A stretch of 64,000 bases of DNA from Aliiroseovarius marinus (lineage in GTDB: Bacteria; Pseudomonadota; Alphaproteobacteria; Rhodobacterales; Rhodobacteraceae). The notes beneath the pieces were generated by a model. It was not told the DNA's origin. It did not search any database and worked only from the letters and a program-made list of their open reading frames with translations. Of this stretch, positions 36,908-45,311 are shown piece after piece. Where the stretch lies: positions 62,001-126,000 of the forward strand of contig NZ_SAIT01000003.1 in assembly GCF_004360145.1 (NCBI RefSeq), read 5' to 3'. Each line of letters starts with the position of its first letter. The stretch's first letter is position 1. Made by a program: the position numbers and the translations under genes.

Positions 36908-37939
36908 TCAGGCGACCTTTACGACCACTTTGCCGAAGCTGTTGCCAAGCAAGACATCGTTCAGCGCTTGGGGCGCGTTCTCGATGCCGTCGACAACTTG
37001 TTCTTTATAGTGGACTTTTCCTTCCGCCAGCCAGCCAGTCATGTCCTTCACGAACTCCTGATACGTGCTGATCGGGAAGCTGTCGAAAATGATGAAACCC
37101 TGCACTTTGACCTTCATCCGCAGGATCGTGCTCATGATCATGGGGCCGAAATCCGGCCCGTCCGGCAGACCTGTCAGGTTGTACCACGCCACCACGCCGC
37201 AAACCGGCATACGTGCGAACGGGTTGAGCAAGGGCAGGACGCCATAGAGGACTTTTCCGCCCACATTGTCGAAATAGACATCAATGCCGTCGGGGCAGGC
37301 GGCCTTAAGCTGTTCGGCAAAATCGTCGGCTTTGTGGTCAATGCAGACATCAAACCCAAGGTTCTCGACAACGTGCGCGCATTTCTCGGCGCCTCCGGCG
37401 ATGCCGACGGTTCGGCACCCTTTGATCTTGGCGATCTGACCTACGGTGGCCCCAACCGGACCTGAGGCTGCCGCGACCACGACGGTTTCACCAGGCTTGG
37501 GCTCTCCGATCTTCAGAAGCCCGGCATAGGCGGTGTATCCCGGCATGCCCAGAATGCCCAATGCCCACGACGGATTGCTGGGGGTTGCGCCCAAATTAAC
37601 GACCTCGGTCCCGTCCGAGATTGCGTAATCCTGCCAGCCGCTGCCCGCGAGCACACGGTCCCCCACGACGAATCCGTCAAGATTCGAGGCCATGACCTCA
37701 GCAACCACCTGACCGGTCATCACCCCGCCGATTTTCACCGGCTCGGCATAGGATTTCGCGTCATTCATGCGACCACGCATATAGGGGTCGATCGACAGGA
37801 ACTCGGTCCGCAACAGCATTTCGCCGTCTTTCGGGGTTGGAATGTCGACGCTTTCAAGGCGCAGAGTATTTTCGTCGGGAAGCCCCACGGGGCGTTCTGC
37901 CAGGACGATGCGGCGGTTTTTGGTCGCGGTTTGTGGCAC
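36908..37939 (-). CDS. NADP-dependent medium-chain reductase (CurA / prostaglandin-reductase-like)
   Basis: 343-residue zinc-independent MDR protein that reduces activated double bonds (enones) with NADPH. Features are FLSIDPYMRGRM, the family segment GWQDYAI, GILGMPGYTAYAGL, the nucleotide-binding loop AAASGPVGATVGQIAKIKGCRTVGIAGG, and VDVYFDNVGG-like DVYFDNVGGKVLYG. The start is a GTG at 37939 with AGGAGC about 5 nt upstream. The frame is open further upstream through the tRNA gene, but that extension is an artefact. It lies about 100 bases downstream of the tRNA and may share its transcript. Confidence 0.88.
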   Translation of the reverse strand: MPQTATKNRRIVLAERPVGLPDENTLRLESVDIPTPKDGEMLLRTEFLSIDPYMRGRMNDAKSYAEPVKIGGVMTGQVVAEVMASNLDGFVVGDRVLAGSGWQDYAISDGTEVVNLGATPSNPSWALGILGMPGYTAYAGLLKIGEPKPGETVVVAAASGPVGATVGQIAKIKGCRTVGIAGGAEKCAHVVENLGFDVCIDHKADDFAEQLKAACPDGIDVYFDNVGGKVLYGVLPLLNPFARMPVCGVVAWYNLTGLPDGPDFGPMIMSTILRMKVKVQGFIIFDSFPISTYQEFVKDMTGWLAEGKVHYKEQVVDGIENAPQALNDVLLGNSFGKVVVKVA

Positions 37940-38037
37940 GGGTTGCTCCTGTCTTTGTGACAAAGATGCTAGCCGTGAACGCACGCCCGTGCGAGCGGAT
38001 AATCCGCTTTTTCTGCGCAGTTCCAGTAAGGGAATGA

Positions 38038-38113
38038 TGGTAGGCCCGGCAGGATTCGAACCTGCAACCAAAGCGTTATGAGCGCTCTGCTCTAACCGTT
38101 GAGCTACAGGCCC
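38038..38113 (-). tRNA. tRNA with CAT anticodon, probably tRNA-Ile2 (or elongator tRNA-Met)
   Basis: 76 nt with encoded CCA. The acceptor stem GGGCCTG pairs with CGGGCCT (with one wobble), the D-arm has GCTC/GAGC, the anticodon loop is CTCATAA and the T-loop is GGTTCGAATCC. The GGGCC acceptor stem resembles alphaproteobacterial tRNA-Ile2, whose C34 is changed to lysidine so that it reads AUA. Elongator Met is the alternative; initiator Met is excluded because the acceptor ends pair. Confidence 0.9.
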
Positions 38114-38248
38114 ACTGCTACTCTTGGTGGCGCTATTGCTAGCAAACTGGTCCGTGGGGTCAAGCAAGCCGTAGACTCTTTCTGCCCCTTACGCTATCGC
38201 AGGCGCAGAATTTTTGCCGCGCGACCACAGCCACCATGGGGGACAGAC

Positions 38249-39298
38249 ATGAGCGACGCATCCAAGGGCATCACATACGCAGACGCAGGCGTGGATATCG
38301 ACGCGGGCAACGCGCTGGTTGAGCGCATCAAACCAGCCGCAAAACGCACCAACCGTCCGGGCGTGATGGCCGGTCTTGGCGGCTTCGGCGCGCTGTTTGA
38401 TCTGAAGGGCGCGGGGTTCAAGGATCCGGTTCTGGTCTCGGCCACCGATGGCGTGGGCACCAAGCTGCGCATCGCGATTGACACCGGCAATGTGGACACG
38501 ATCGGCATTGATCTGGTGGCCATGTGCGTGAACGACCTTGTGTGTCAGGGTGCGGAACCTCTGTTCTTCCTCGACTACTTTGCGACGGGCCGTCTTGAGA
38601 CCGACAAAGCCGCGCGGATCATCGAAGGCATCGCCAAGGGCTGTGAACTGTCGGCCTGCGCGCTGATCGGCGGCGAAACCGCAGAAATGCCGGGCATGTA
38701 TGAAGATGGTGACTTTGACCTCGCCGGTTTCTCGGTCGGCGCGATGGAGCGTGGGACCGACCTGCCCAAAGGCGTCAAAGAAGGCGATGTGCTGCTGGGT
38801 CTGGCCTCGGACGGCGTGCATTCGAACGGCTATTCGCTGGTGCGCAAACTGGTCGAGGTCTCGGGCCTTGGCTGGGACGCAGATTGCCCGTGGGACGCCA
38901 ACATCACGCTGGGCGAGGCTCTGCTTGCCCCGACACGCTTGTACGTGCGTCAGGCGCTGGAAGCCGTGCGGGCAGGGGGCGTGCATGCGCTGGCCCATAT
39001 CACCGGCGGCGGCCTGACCGAAAACCTGCCACGCGTTCTGCCAGAAGGGCTGGGTGCCTTGGTCGATCTGGACGAATGGGAGCTGCCGCCCGTCTTCAAA
39101 TGGCTGGCTGCAACAGGTGGCATGGATCAGGCCGAGATTCTGAAAACCTTCAATGCCGGCCAAGGCATGGTGCTGGTGGTTGACGCGCAGGCCGCACAAC
39201 CGCTGACCGATCTGCTGACCAACGCGGGCGAGACCGTGACCCAGCTGGGCCGCATTCAGAAGGGCGAAGGCGTCAGCTATCTGGGATCGCTTCTGTGA
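38249..39298 (+). CDS. purM: Phosphoribosylformylglycinamidine cyclo-ligase PurM
   Basis: 349-residue enzyme of purine synthesis: FGAM plus ATP gives AIR. Family signatures are [21 protein letters not shown] at the N-terminus, [63 protein letters not shown] and [16 protein letters not shown]. Start at ATG 38249 matches the family; the longer frame upstream overlaps the tRNA region. purN follows with a 4-base overlap (GTGA), so this is a purMN operon. Confidence 0.96.
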   Translation: MSDASKGITYADAGVDIDAGNALVERIKPAAKRTNRPGVMAGLGGFGALFDLKGAGFKDPVLVSATDGVGTKLRIAIDTGNVDTIGIDLVAMCVNDLVCQGAEPLFFLDYFATGRLETDKAARIIEGIAKGCELSACALIGGETAEMPGMYEDGDFDLAGFSVGAMERGTDLPKGVKEGDVLLGLASDGVHSNGYSLVRKLVEVSGLGWDADCPWDANITLGEALLAPTRLYVRQALEAVRAGGVHALAHITGGGLTENLPRVLPEGLGALVDLDEWELPPVFKWLAATGGMDQAEILKTFNAGQGMVLVVDAQAAQPLTDLLTNAGETVTQLGRIQKGEGVSYLGSLL

Positions 39299-39900
39299 GC
39301 GACACCGCCAAGAAACGGGTCGCCATCCTGATCTCAGGCGGCGGCTCGAACATGGTGACACTGGCTGAGTCGATGACCGGGGATCACCCCGGGCGTCCTT
39401 GCCTTGTGCTGTCGAATGTGCCCGACGCCGGGGGGCTGGCCAAGGCAAAGGCGATGGGCATTCCCACCGCTGTCGTCGATCACCGTGACTTCAAAGGCGA
39501 TCGCGAGGGGTTCGAGGCCGCTTTGAACGCCGTTTTGGAAGACGCTAACCCCGACATCATCTGTCTGGCCGGTTTCATGCGGATCCTGACCGAAGGATTC
39601 ACCGGCCACTGGGCTGGGCGCTGCCTGAACATCCACCCGTCGCTTCTGCCGAAATACAAGGGTCTTCACACCCATCAGCGTGCGCTGGATGCGGGCGATG
39701 CCGAAGCAGGGTGTTCCGTCCACGAGGTTACCGCCGAACTGGATGGTGGCCCGATCCTTGGACAAGCCCGCGTGCCGGTCGCGCCGGGCGACACGGCAGA
39801 CACGCTGGCCGCGCGGGTTTTGGTGCAGGAACACAAACTGTACCCTGCCGTGCTGCGCCGGTTTGCGGACGGGGACAAAACCCCGATCCTGCTGCCCTAA
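39295..39900 (+). CDS. purN: Phosphoribosylglycinamide formyltransferase PurN
   Basis: 201-residue enzyme transferring a formyl group from 10-formyl-THF to GAR. It shows the N-terminal phosphate-binding [11 protein letters not shown], the folate-site segment [26 protein letters not shown] with catalytic Asn and His, [15 protein letters not shown], and the catalytic Asp segment [18 protein letters not shown]. The start is a GTG inside the purM stop (GTGA). Confidence 0.95.
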   Translation: MSDTAKKRVAILISGGGSNMVTLAESMTGDHPGRPCLVLSNVPDAGGLAKAKAMGIPTAVVDHRDFKGDREGFEAALNAVLEDANPDIICLAGFMRILTEGFTGHWAGRCLNIHPSLLPKYKGLHTHQRALDAGDAEAGCSVHEVTAELDGGPILGQARVPVAPGDTADTLAARVLVQEHKLYPAVLRRFADGDKTPILLP

Positions 39901-40006
39901 AGTCGCAGTCGTTCGGCATCATGGCGCAAGGCTTCCCTTTCAAGGCGTTTCCCCTTAAACCCGGGCGAAACCCGTATCTGGTACGGTAAAGAGCAGGTAG
40001 AATTAT

Positions 40007-41167
40007 ATGATCACGATCACGACCACCGAGGCCCTGGAAGAATTTTGCATCCGCGCGACCTCGCACCCTTATGTGACCGTTGATACCGAGTTCCTGCGCG
40101 AACGGACCTACTACTCCAAGCTGTGCCTGATCCAGCTGGCTGTGCCGGGCAATGACGAACAGGACGCCGTTCTGGTCGATCCGCTGGTCGATGGCCTGTC
40201 GCTGGAACCGCTCTATGAGCTCTTTCGCGATGAACGCGTCGTCAAAGTGTTCCACGCCGCCCGTCAGGATCTGGAAATCTTCTTTGTCGAGGCTGGCGTC
40301 TTCCCACGCCCGCTGTTTGACACACAGGTCGCTGCGATGGTCTGCGGCTTTGGCGATCAGGTCGGCTATGAGACGCTGGTGCGCAAGATCGCACGGGCCC
40401 AGCTGGACAAATCCAGCCGCTTCACCGACTGGTCGCGCCGCCCGCTGACCGACGCCCAGAAGAAATACGCGCTGGGGGATGTGACCCACCTGCGTGGTAT
40501 CTACGAATATCTGTCGGACGAGCTGGACAAATCGGGCCGCGCCCATTGGGTGCAAGAAGAACTGACCAGTTTGACCAGCCCCGAGACCTATATCATTCAC
40601 CCGGAAGATGCGTGGAAGCGTTTGAAAACACGCACGAATTCAGGTCGTTTCTTGGGCGTCGCGAAAGAGCTTGCACGCTTCCGCGAAGGCTATGCCCAGT
40701 CGCGCAACATTCCCCGCAACCGGGTGATGAAGGACGATGCGCTGCTAGAACTCGCCTCGACCAAGCCGCGTTCCCTGCAGGAGCTTGGCCGCTCGCGCCT
40801 GCTTCTGCGCGAGGCGCGCAAGGGGGAAGTGGCCGAGGAAATCCTGCGCGCCATCGCAGTAGGGTTGGAGATGCCGCAAGATCAGCTGCCCAAGGCACCC
40901 GATCGCTCGAAGGAAAAGCTGCAAGTAAACCCGGCCTTGGCCGACCTGCTGCGCGTGCTGCTGAAAGCGCGCTGCGAGCAAGAGAAAGTCGCACAGAAAC
41001 TGATCGCCTCAGCCGCGGATCTGGACGCCTTGGCTGCCGGGAAACGCGATGTCGCGGCTTTGACCGGGTGGCGCGCCGAGGTCTTCGGCGACGACGCCCT
41101 GCGCCTGTGCGAAGGCAAGCTTGCGCTGGCCGCCAAGGGCCAACGCGTCGAGGTTTTCGAAGTCTAA
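40007..41167 (+). CDS. rnd: Ribonuclease D
   Basis: 386-residue 3'-5' exoribonuclease of the DEDDy type, acting in tRNA 3' maturation. The exonuclease residues are visible: VTVDTEFLRE (first Asp and Glu), VFHAARQDLEIFF (Asp), and the Tyr/Asp pair in KKYALGDVTHL. HRDC-type helical domains follow (NIPRNRVMKDDALLELASTKPRS and EVAEEILRAIAVG). The length matches the family. It stands alone, with 106 bases between purN and its start and 7 bases to the convergent lipoprotein gene. Confidence 0.94.
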   Translation: MITITTTEALEEFCIRATSHPYVTVDTEFLRERTYYSKLCLIQLAVPGNDEQDAVLVDPLVDGLSLEPLYELFRDERVVKVFHAARQDLEIFFVEAGVFPRPLFDTQVAAMVCGFGDQVGYETLVRKIARAQLDKSSRFTDWSRRPLTDAQKKYALGDVTHLRGIYEYLSDELDKSGRAHWVQEELTSLTSPETYIIHPEDAWKRLKTRTNSGRFLGVAKELARFREGYAQSRNIPRNRVMKDDALLELASTKPRSLQELGRSRLLLREARKGEVAEEILRAIAVGLEMPQDQLPKAPDRSKEKLQVNPALADLLRVLLKARCEQEKVAQKLIASAADLDALAAGKRDVAALTGWRAEVFGDDALRLCEGKLALAAKGQRVEVFEV

Positions 41168-41174
41168 GTAAGCC

Positions 41175-41654
41175 TTAGCGGCGCGCCGAACGGCTGCTAT
41201 TGGCGCCCACGACGCGGATCGTGCGAACGCCCTGAAGCTTGATGTCCGACACGAAGTGCCCGACATAGACCTCGCGCTGTTTCGGTCGACCGGTCTGGGT
41301 GCGATAATAGGGCTCGGTGATCCGGAACATATAGGTCAGCACACCGTTTTCAGCCCGCTCGAAGTTCTCGGGCACCAGTTCGGCATCCCAATATCCAAGG
41401 CGCGGCGGCAAACCTTTCGCGCGAATGATGGCGCCCCCCTGAGCGCGCAGAATCTCAAGCTCGACAACCTCGGCCACAAGCCCGCGGGTGTCCTGATCAT
41501 CCAAAAAGCCGCCTTCCGGGATCAGCGCGACTTCCTCGACGCCATCCGAACTAAACCAATTGAACGGATTGAGGTTCACACTTCCACCGCAGGCCGTCAG
41601 TGCCAGCAATGATGCGGTCAGCAAGGTAGGGGCAGCAAATCGGCGGAAATTCAT
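41175..41654 (-). CDS. Small hypothetical lipoprotein
   Basis: 159 residues. The lipoprotein signal MNFRRFAAPTLLTASLLALTAC ends at a lipobox Cys (residue 22). A short Asn/Ser region follows (GGSVNLNPFNWF), then a compact domain with EVALIPEGGFLDDQDTRGLVAEV and YMFRITEPYYRTQTGRPKQREVYVGHFVSDIKL. No known enzymatic motif was found. The strong AAAGGAG before ATG 41654 fixes the start. The domain recurs in Rhodobacteraceae without assigned function. Divergent from sufE. Confidence 0.75.
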   Translation of the reverse strand: MNFRRFAAPTLLTASLLALTACGGSVNLNPFNWFSSDGVEEVALIPEGGFLDDQDTRGLVAEVVELEILRAQGGAIIRAKGLPPRLGYWDAELVPENFERAENGVLTYMFRITEPYYRTQTGRPKQREVYVGHFVSDIKLQGVRTIRVVGANSSRSARR

Positions 41655-41784
41655 GTCGGCTCCTTTATCTATGCCCAAAGGGTTAGCCCATGTCAGCGCC
41701 TTTGAAAAGACAGCAATCCGCACCAAGGCTGGACCTTTGGCCGCGCAAGGCTTAGGTGATGGCAAAAGCACGAAAGGATCCCCC

Positions 41785-42195
41785 ATGGCCAGCCCAGCAT
41801 TTGAAGAGATTGTCGAGGATTTCGCCTTCTTGGATGACTGGGAAGATCGCTATGCGACGGTCATCGATATGGGTAAATCGCTGCCCGATATGGATCCGGC
41901 CCTGAAAGTGCCCGCCACCAAGGTCGAAGGCTGCGCCAGCCAAGTCTGGTTGCACCCGGAAATCACCGATGGAAAGTTCAGCTTTTCGGGCGACAGTGAT
42001 GCGATGATTGTGAAGGGCCTGATCGCTGTCCTGTCCGCGCTCTATACCGATCAGCCCGTGTCCGAGGTCGCCAAGATCGACGCTGCTGCCGAACTCGCGC
42101 GCCTTGGCCTGAACGAGGCCCTGTCCTCGCAACGCTCGAACGGGCTGCGCGCCATGGTCGAACGGATTCGCCAATACGCGTCAGAAGCGGCCTGA
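41785..42195 (+). CDS. sufE: SufE-family cysteine desulfuration protein
   Basis: 136-residue SufE-like sulfur-acceptor protein that receives persulfide sulfur from SufS for Fe-S cluster building. The active-site Cys lies in VEGCASQVWLHPEI (about residue 50), and family helices flank it (FEEIVEDFAFLDDWEDRYATVIDMGKS; IVKGLIAVLSALYTDQPV). The ATG at 41785 has AAAGGA upstream. No other suf gene is in the window, so this is a detached member. Structured repeat copy D follows. Confidence 0.92.
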   Translation: MASPAFEEIVEDFAFLDDWEDRYATVIDMGKSLPDMDPALKVPATKVEGCASQVWLHPEITDGKFSFSGDSDAMIVKGLIAVLSALYTDQPVSEVAKIDAAAELARLGLNEALSSQRSNGLRAMVERIRQYASEAA

Positions 42196-42205
42196 TCCTC
42201 TTTTT

Positions 42206-42333
42206 CTTGCCTCAAGTATCCCGGGGTTCGAAGGCTTCTTGGAAACTGTCCGGGGGACAGTTTCGCCTGAGAACGGGCGGAGCCCAAGCCGTAGGCGCGG
42301 GGGCAGAGCCCCCACAGGCTCACGCAGTGAGCC
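42206..42333. repeat. Structured intergenic repeat, copy D (extended)
   Basis: Lies between the convergent ends of sufE and the DUF1638 gene and reaches into the latter's last codons. The lead matches copy A. It carries an extra hairpin GAAACTGTCC-GGG-GGACAGTTTC (42242-42264), then GGGGGC-AGA-GCCCCC (42299-42313) and GGCTCAC-GCA-GTGAGCC (42317-42333). The TCA at 42320-42322 inside the last stem is the stop codon of the DUF1638 gene on the minus strand. Confidence 0.88.
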
Positions 42334-42958
42334 CGCTCAGTGCGGTTGCCAGATCCCCATACCCGGTGAAGCGGCGTTCATACGCCAGCCCAAGACGCTC
42401 AGCTGCGGTCTCGGCCATTTTGTCCAGCTCGGGATTGTCGGTCTGGGCCAGATACATCAGTTTGGTGTAATGGCCGAAATACATGTCGCGCAGTTGGGGA
42501 TGACGGTCCAAACCCAGCGGCTTGATGACGAAGCTTTCGAAGCCGCGCGCTAGGAAATCGGTCAGATAGAACACGTCAATCTCGCCTTCAGCGCGGGCGG
42601 AGAACGCGTCGTTGCCCTCGAAAAAGGAATAGCAATGCGGGCCGCGGATCATCTGGATCCCCAGTTCGTCACACAGCGCGTCAAGCTGCCCGCCAGTGCC
42701 GCAATCGGCGTAGGCTAGAAATACGTGGTCATAGTCGTCGCGATGCTTGCCCACGGCAGCGCGCACTGCATCAGGGATCTTTTCCGGCGAATTGTGCAGG
42801 ATCGCGGGCAGGCAGGTCAGGCTCATGTGATCCCAGCTGTTCAAGCGGATCAGAGCCAATATTTCATTGGCGAGCGCGCCACAGGCCAAGATCAGAACCG
42901 ATCCCGAGCCTTGGGTTACATCAAGCCCGTCATGGGTCAGTGCGTCGTCATTCAGCAT
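42320..42958 (-). CDS. DUF1638-family protein
   Basis: 212 residues. Family features are the start SVLILACGALANEILALIRLN, YADCGTGGQLDALCDELGIQMIRGPHCYSFFEG and DFLARGFESFVIKPLGLDRHPQL. Conserved Cys and His in the ACG, DCG and PHC segments suggest metal or corrinoid contact, but no function is proven for DUF1638. The gene is coupled (TGATG) to a 61-residue membrane-protein gene and lies downstream of a corrinoid-protein gene, which suggests a role in corrinoid methyl transfer. The C-terminus (SGLTA) is encoded within the structured repeat. Confidence 0.8.
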   Translation of the reverse strand: MLNDDALTHDGLDVTQGSGSVLILACGALANEILALIRLNSWDHMSLTCLPAILHNSPEKIPDAVRAAVGKHRDDYDHVFLAYADCGTGGQLDALCDELGIQMIRGPHCYSFFEGNDAFSARAEGEIDVFYLTDFLARGFESFVIKPLGLDRHPQLRDMYFGHYTKLMYLAQTDNPELDKMAETAAERLGLAYERRFTGYGDLATALSGLTA

Positions 42959-43143
42959 CAGTCGTCCCGTCCCGCATTCAAGGCCCGCCATGCGATCGAC
43001 GCCAGCATCACAAGCGGCAGCAGTGCCATCGCAACTTGACCATTTAACTGCCCAGCAGCCGCTGCCCACCCGGCAACCAGAACCGTCAAGCCGCCAGCGG
43101 TGATCACCATCGAGATCAGAAAGATGAAACGCGTTTTGCTCAT
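42958..43143 (-). CDS. 61-residue small membrane protein
   Basis: Starts MSKTRFIFLISMVITAGGLTVLVAGWAAAAG, with two membrane segments (about residues 5-25 and 33-50), and ends with the charged tail WRALNAGRDD. Its ATG at 43143 lies just past the corrinoid-gene terminator, and its stop overlaps the DUF1638 start (TGATG), so both are translated from one message. No family recognised. Confidence 0.75.
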   Translation of the reverse strand: MSKTRFIFLISMVITAGGLTVLVAGWAAAAGQLNGQVAMALLPLVMLASIAWRALNAGRDD

Positions 43144-43170
43144 AGGATCAATCTGGGGGTGGGCGGGGAA

Positions 43171-43201
43171 AAAGAAAAGGCCCCGCCAGATGGCGAGGCC
43201 C
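43171..43201 (-). terminator. Terminator of the corrinoid-protein gene
   Basis: On the minus strand GGCCTCGCC-ATCT-GGCGGGGCC (43200 to 43179) is followed by TTTTCTTTTT. The 9-bp stem has one wobble. It lies about 30 bases behind the corrinoid-gene stop and before the small membrane-protein gene. Confidence 0.88.
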
Positions 43202-43229
43202 AAAATCTCGGACTAAACCCGCATCGGGA

Positions 43230-43934
43230 TCAGTGCGCGGCCAGCTGGTTGTGCTTGCTCGCCATGTATTCCTTGGCGGTTTCAACGGCGACAGCTGCAT
43301 CACGGCAATAGCTGTCAGCGCCGATGGCCTTGCCGAACTCTTCGTTCAGCGGTGCGCCGCCAACCAGAACAGTGTAATCGTCGCGGATGCCTTTTTCGAC
43401 CAGCGTGTCGATCACCACTTTCATGTAGGGCATGGTGGTGGTCAGCAGGGCCGACATGCCAAGGATATCGGGCTCTTCTTTTTCCAGAGCTTCCAGATAG
43501 GCTTCGACCGCGTTGTTGATGCCGATGTCCACGACCTCGAACCCGGCGCCTTCCATCATCATCGACACAAGGTTCTTGCCGATGTCGTGGATGTCGCCCT
43601 TCACGGTGCCGATCACCATCTTGCCCATGCGCGGCGCGCCGGTTTCGGCCAGCAGCGGCTTCAGGATTGCCATGCCGGATTTCATCGCGTTCGCGGCCAG
43701 CAGAACTTCGGGAACGAACAGGATGCCGTCACGGAAGTCGATGCCCACGATGGTCATGCCGCCGACCAGCGCATCGGTCAGAACGTTGTACGGCTGCCAG
43801 CCACGTTCCAGCAAAATGTTGACGCCTTCTTCGATCTCTTCAGCGAGACCGTCATAGAGGTCGTCATGCATCTGCTGCACCAACTCTTCATCGTTGAGTT
43901 CGCTCAGGATGATATCTTCTTCTTGATCAGACAT
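43230..43934 (-). CDS. Corrinoid (B12-binding) methyltransferase protein
   Basis: 234-residue corrinoid protein with two domains: an N-terminal helical cap domain (LVQQMHDDLYDGLAEEIEEGVNILLERGW) and a Rossmann-like B12 domain with the cobalt-ligand motif KGDIHDIGKNLVSMMM (DxHxxG), plus SALLTTTMPYM and VGGAPLNEEFGKAIGAD. Such stand-alone corrinoid proteins either pair with methylamine or glycine-betaine methyltransferases or form the B12 module of a split methionine synthase. The latter fits the homocysteine methyltransferase gene 1.5 kb away; the folate-binding module is not in this window. Divergent from the radical SAM gene. Confidence 0.9.
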   Translation of the reverse strand: MSDQEEDIILSELNDEELVQQMHDDLYDGLAEEIEEGVNILLERGWQPYNVLTDALVGGMTIVGIDFRDGILFVPEVLLAANAMKSGMAILKPLLAETGAPRMGKMVIGTVKGDIHDIGKNLVSMMMEGAGFEVVDIGINNAVEAYLEALEKEEPDILGMSALLTTTMPYMKVVIDTLVEKGIRDDYTVLVGGAPLNEEFGKAIGADSYCRDAAVAVETAKEYMASKHNQLAAH

Positions 43935-44043
43935 GTGCGTCTTTCCCTGGCTGGAGGTCTATTTCATATCCCCTAATGCGACATCTTGGCGCTTTGGGTC
44001 TGGGCAATTTGCGACATGGAGTGCCCTTTCACCGACCTGAAGG

Positions 44044-44097
44044 CAAATGAATATTCTGCGCCATAATAGTGAATTTCATTTGATTGTTCTGCAAATG
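44044..44097. promoter_or_regulatory. Three CAAATG half-sites upstream of the corrinoid and radical SAM genes
   Basis: CAAATG at 44044-44049 (as CAAATGAA), CATTTG at 44077-44082 (as TTCATTTG) and CAAATG at 44092-44097. The first two form an 8-bp inverted repeat; the last two are a 6-bp inverted repeat with 9-nt spacing. The same half-site forms an inverted repeat before the homocysteine methyltransferase gene. Confidence 0.45.
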
Positions 44098-44113
44098 TTC
44101 CTATTTTGACCCC

Positions 44114-45199
44114 ATGGAAAAGGTGGGTTCCGACAGAATTGATGCAGATTGCCGTCGCGGCAGAGGGGCGGCTACTAATGCCACGGGTCGATTCGAGGAA
44201 TTTCAGCGCGAACGCGTTGATGATGGCTGGACCGAAGAACCTTTGCCACCGTTCCGCACCGAGGTATCTATCGAGCGTCCGCGCTCTGTCATCACCCGCA
44301 ACAGCTCGCCCGATCTGGCCTTTGACCGTTCCTTGAATCCCTATCGGGGCTGCGAGCATGGATGTATCTATTGCTATGCGCGGCCGACCCATGCGTGGCT
44401 GGGCTATTCCGCTGGATTGGATTTTGAGACCCGCCTGATTGCGCGTCCCGATGCGGCCACGCAGCTGGAAAAAGAATTGCGGCGGAAGAGCTATCAGGTG
44501 GCCCCGCTGGCCCTAGGAACGAACACAGATCCGTATCAGCCGATCGAAGGGCAATACCGGATCATGCGGCAGGTGCTCGAGGTGCTCGAGGCATTTCAGC
44601 ATCCGGTTCTGATCATCACCAAAGGCACGCTGATCGAGCGGGATCTGGACATCCTGTCGCGGATGGCGGCCAAGGGGTTGGCGCAGGTGGGGATCTCGGT
44701 CACGTCGCTGCAAGCCGATCTGTCCCGCAAGATGGAGCCCCGCGTGCCAAGCCCGGTGCGGAGGTTGCGGATGATCGAGGCGCTGTCCAAGGCCGGGGTG
44801 CCGGTGCGCGTCATGGCCTCGCCCATCGTGCCGGGACTGACGGATCACGAGCTGGAACCGATTCTCGAGGCTGGGCGTGATGCGGGTGCGGTGGCCGCAA
44901 GCTATATCTTGCTGCGTTTGCCCGGTGAGGTTGCACCCTTGTTTCAGGATTGGCTGGACGAGCACTATCCAGACCGCGCCGCCCGCGTCATGAACCGCGT
45001 CCGCGAGATGCGTGATGGCAAGGACTACACGTCCGAGTTTGGCGCGCGTTTTGTCGGGCGGGGTGTGGTGGCGGACCTTCTGAAGCAGCGATTTCAGAAA
45101 GCCTGTCAGCGGCTTGAGCTGGTCAAGGATCTGCCGGATATGCGCTGTGATCTGTTCGAACCGCCCTTGCAGCAAGGGGATCAGCTAAGCCTGTTTTAA
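44114..45199 (+). CDS. PA0069-family radical SAM protein
   Basis: 361 residues. The radical SAM cluster motif CEHGCIYCYARP (CxxxCxxC) is near residue 85, behind NPYRGCEHG. It continues with the SPL-like features LALGTNTDPYQPIEGQYRIMRQVLEVL and LIITKGTLIERDLDIL. Members of this PA0069 / spore-photoproduct-lyase-like family are of unknown function, possibly DNA repair. ATG 44114 is preferred over a start ten codons upstream. It diverges from the corrinoid gene and ends 194 bases from bmt. Confidence 0.85.
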   Translation: MEKVGSDRIDADCRRGRGAATNATGRFEEFQRERVDDGWTEEPLPPFRTEVSIERPRSVITRNSSPDLAFDRSLNPYRGCEHGCIYCYARPTHAWLGYSAGLDFETRLIARPDAATQLEKELRRKSYQVAPLALGTNTDPYQPIEGQYRIMRQVLEVLEAFQHPVLIITKGTLIERDLDILSRMAAKGLAQVGISVTSLQADLSRKMEPRVPSPVRRLRMIEALSKAGVPVRVMASPIVPGLTDHELEPILEAGRDAGAVAASYILLRLPGEVAPLFQDWLDEHYPDRAARVMNRVREMRDGKDYTSEFGARFVGRGVVADLLKQRFQKACQRLELVKDLPDMRCDLFEPPLQQGDQLSLF

Positions 45200-45265
45200 A
45201 AGGTTTCAACAGACGGTTGAGGCGGGAAGATTAGTCGATATGCGTGTACGCAGCTGACGTTGCGG

Positions 45266-45308
45266 GCGTTTCGAAATGGACTTGTGCCACAAGTTCATTC
45301 CGAAACGC
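45266..45308. repeat. Near-perfect 43-bp palindrome
   Basis: Two 21-base arms (45266-45286 and 45288-45308) around one base. Each arm starts or ends GCGTTTCG / CGAAACGC and meets at ACTTGTG-C-CACAAGT; only two positions are mismatched. It is the first of three hairpins in this convergent gap. Confidence 0.85.
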
Positions 45309-45311
45309 TTT

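Noticed and set aside
38011-38033. Hairpin AGCGGA/TCCGCT with following T-run in the gap between the reductase and the tRNA
   Set aside because: The T-run is on the plus strand, where no upstream gene needs a terminator; it cannot serve the leftward tRNA transcript.
37940-38167. Apparent N-terminal extension of the reductase, starting upstream of the tRNA
   Set aside because: It translates the antisense-strand-compatible tRNA sequence into the known false signature [21 protein letters not shown]; a GTG with a good ribosome site at 37939 gives the family's normal length.
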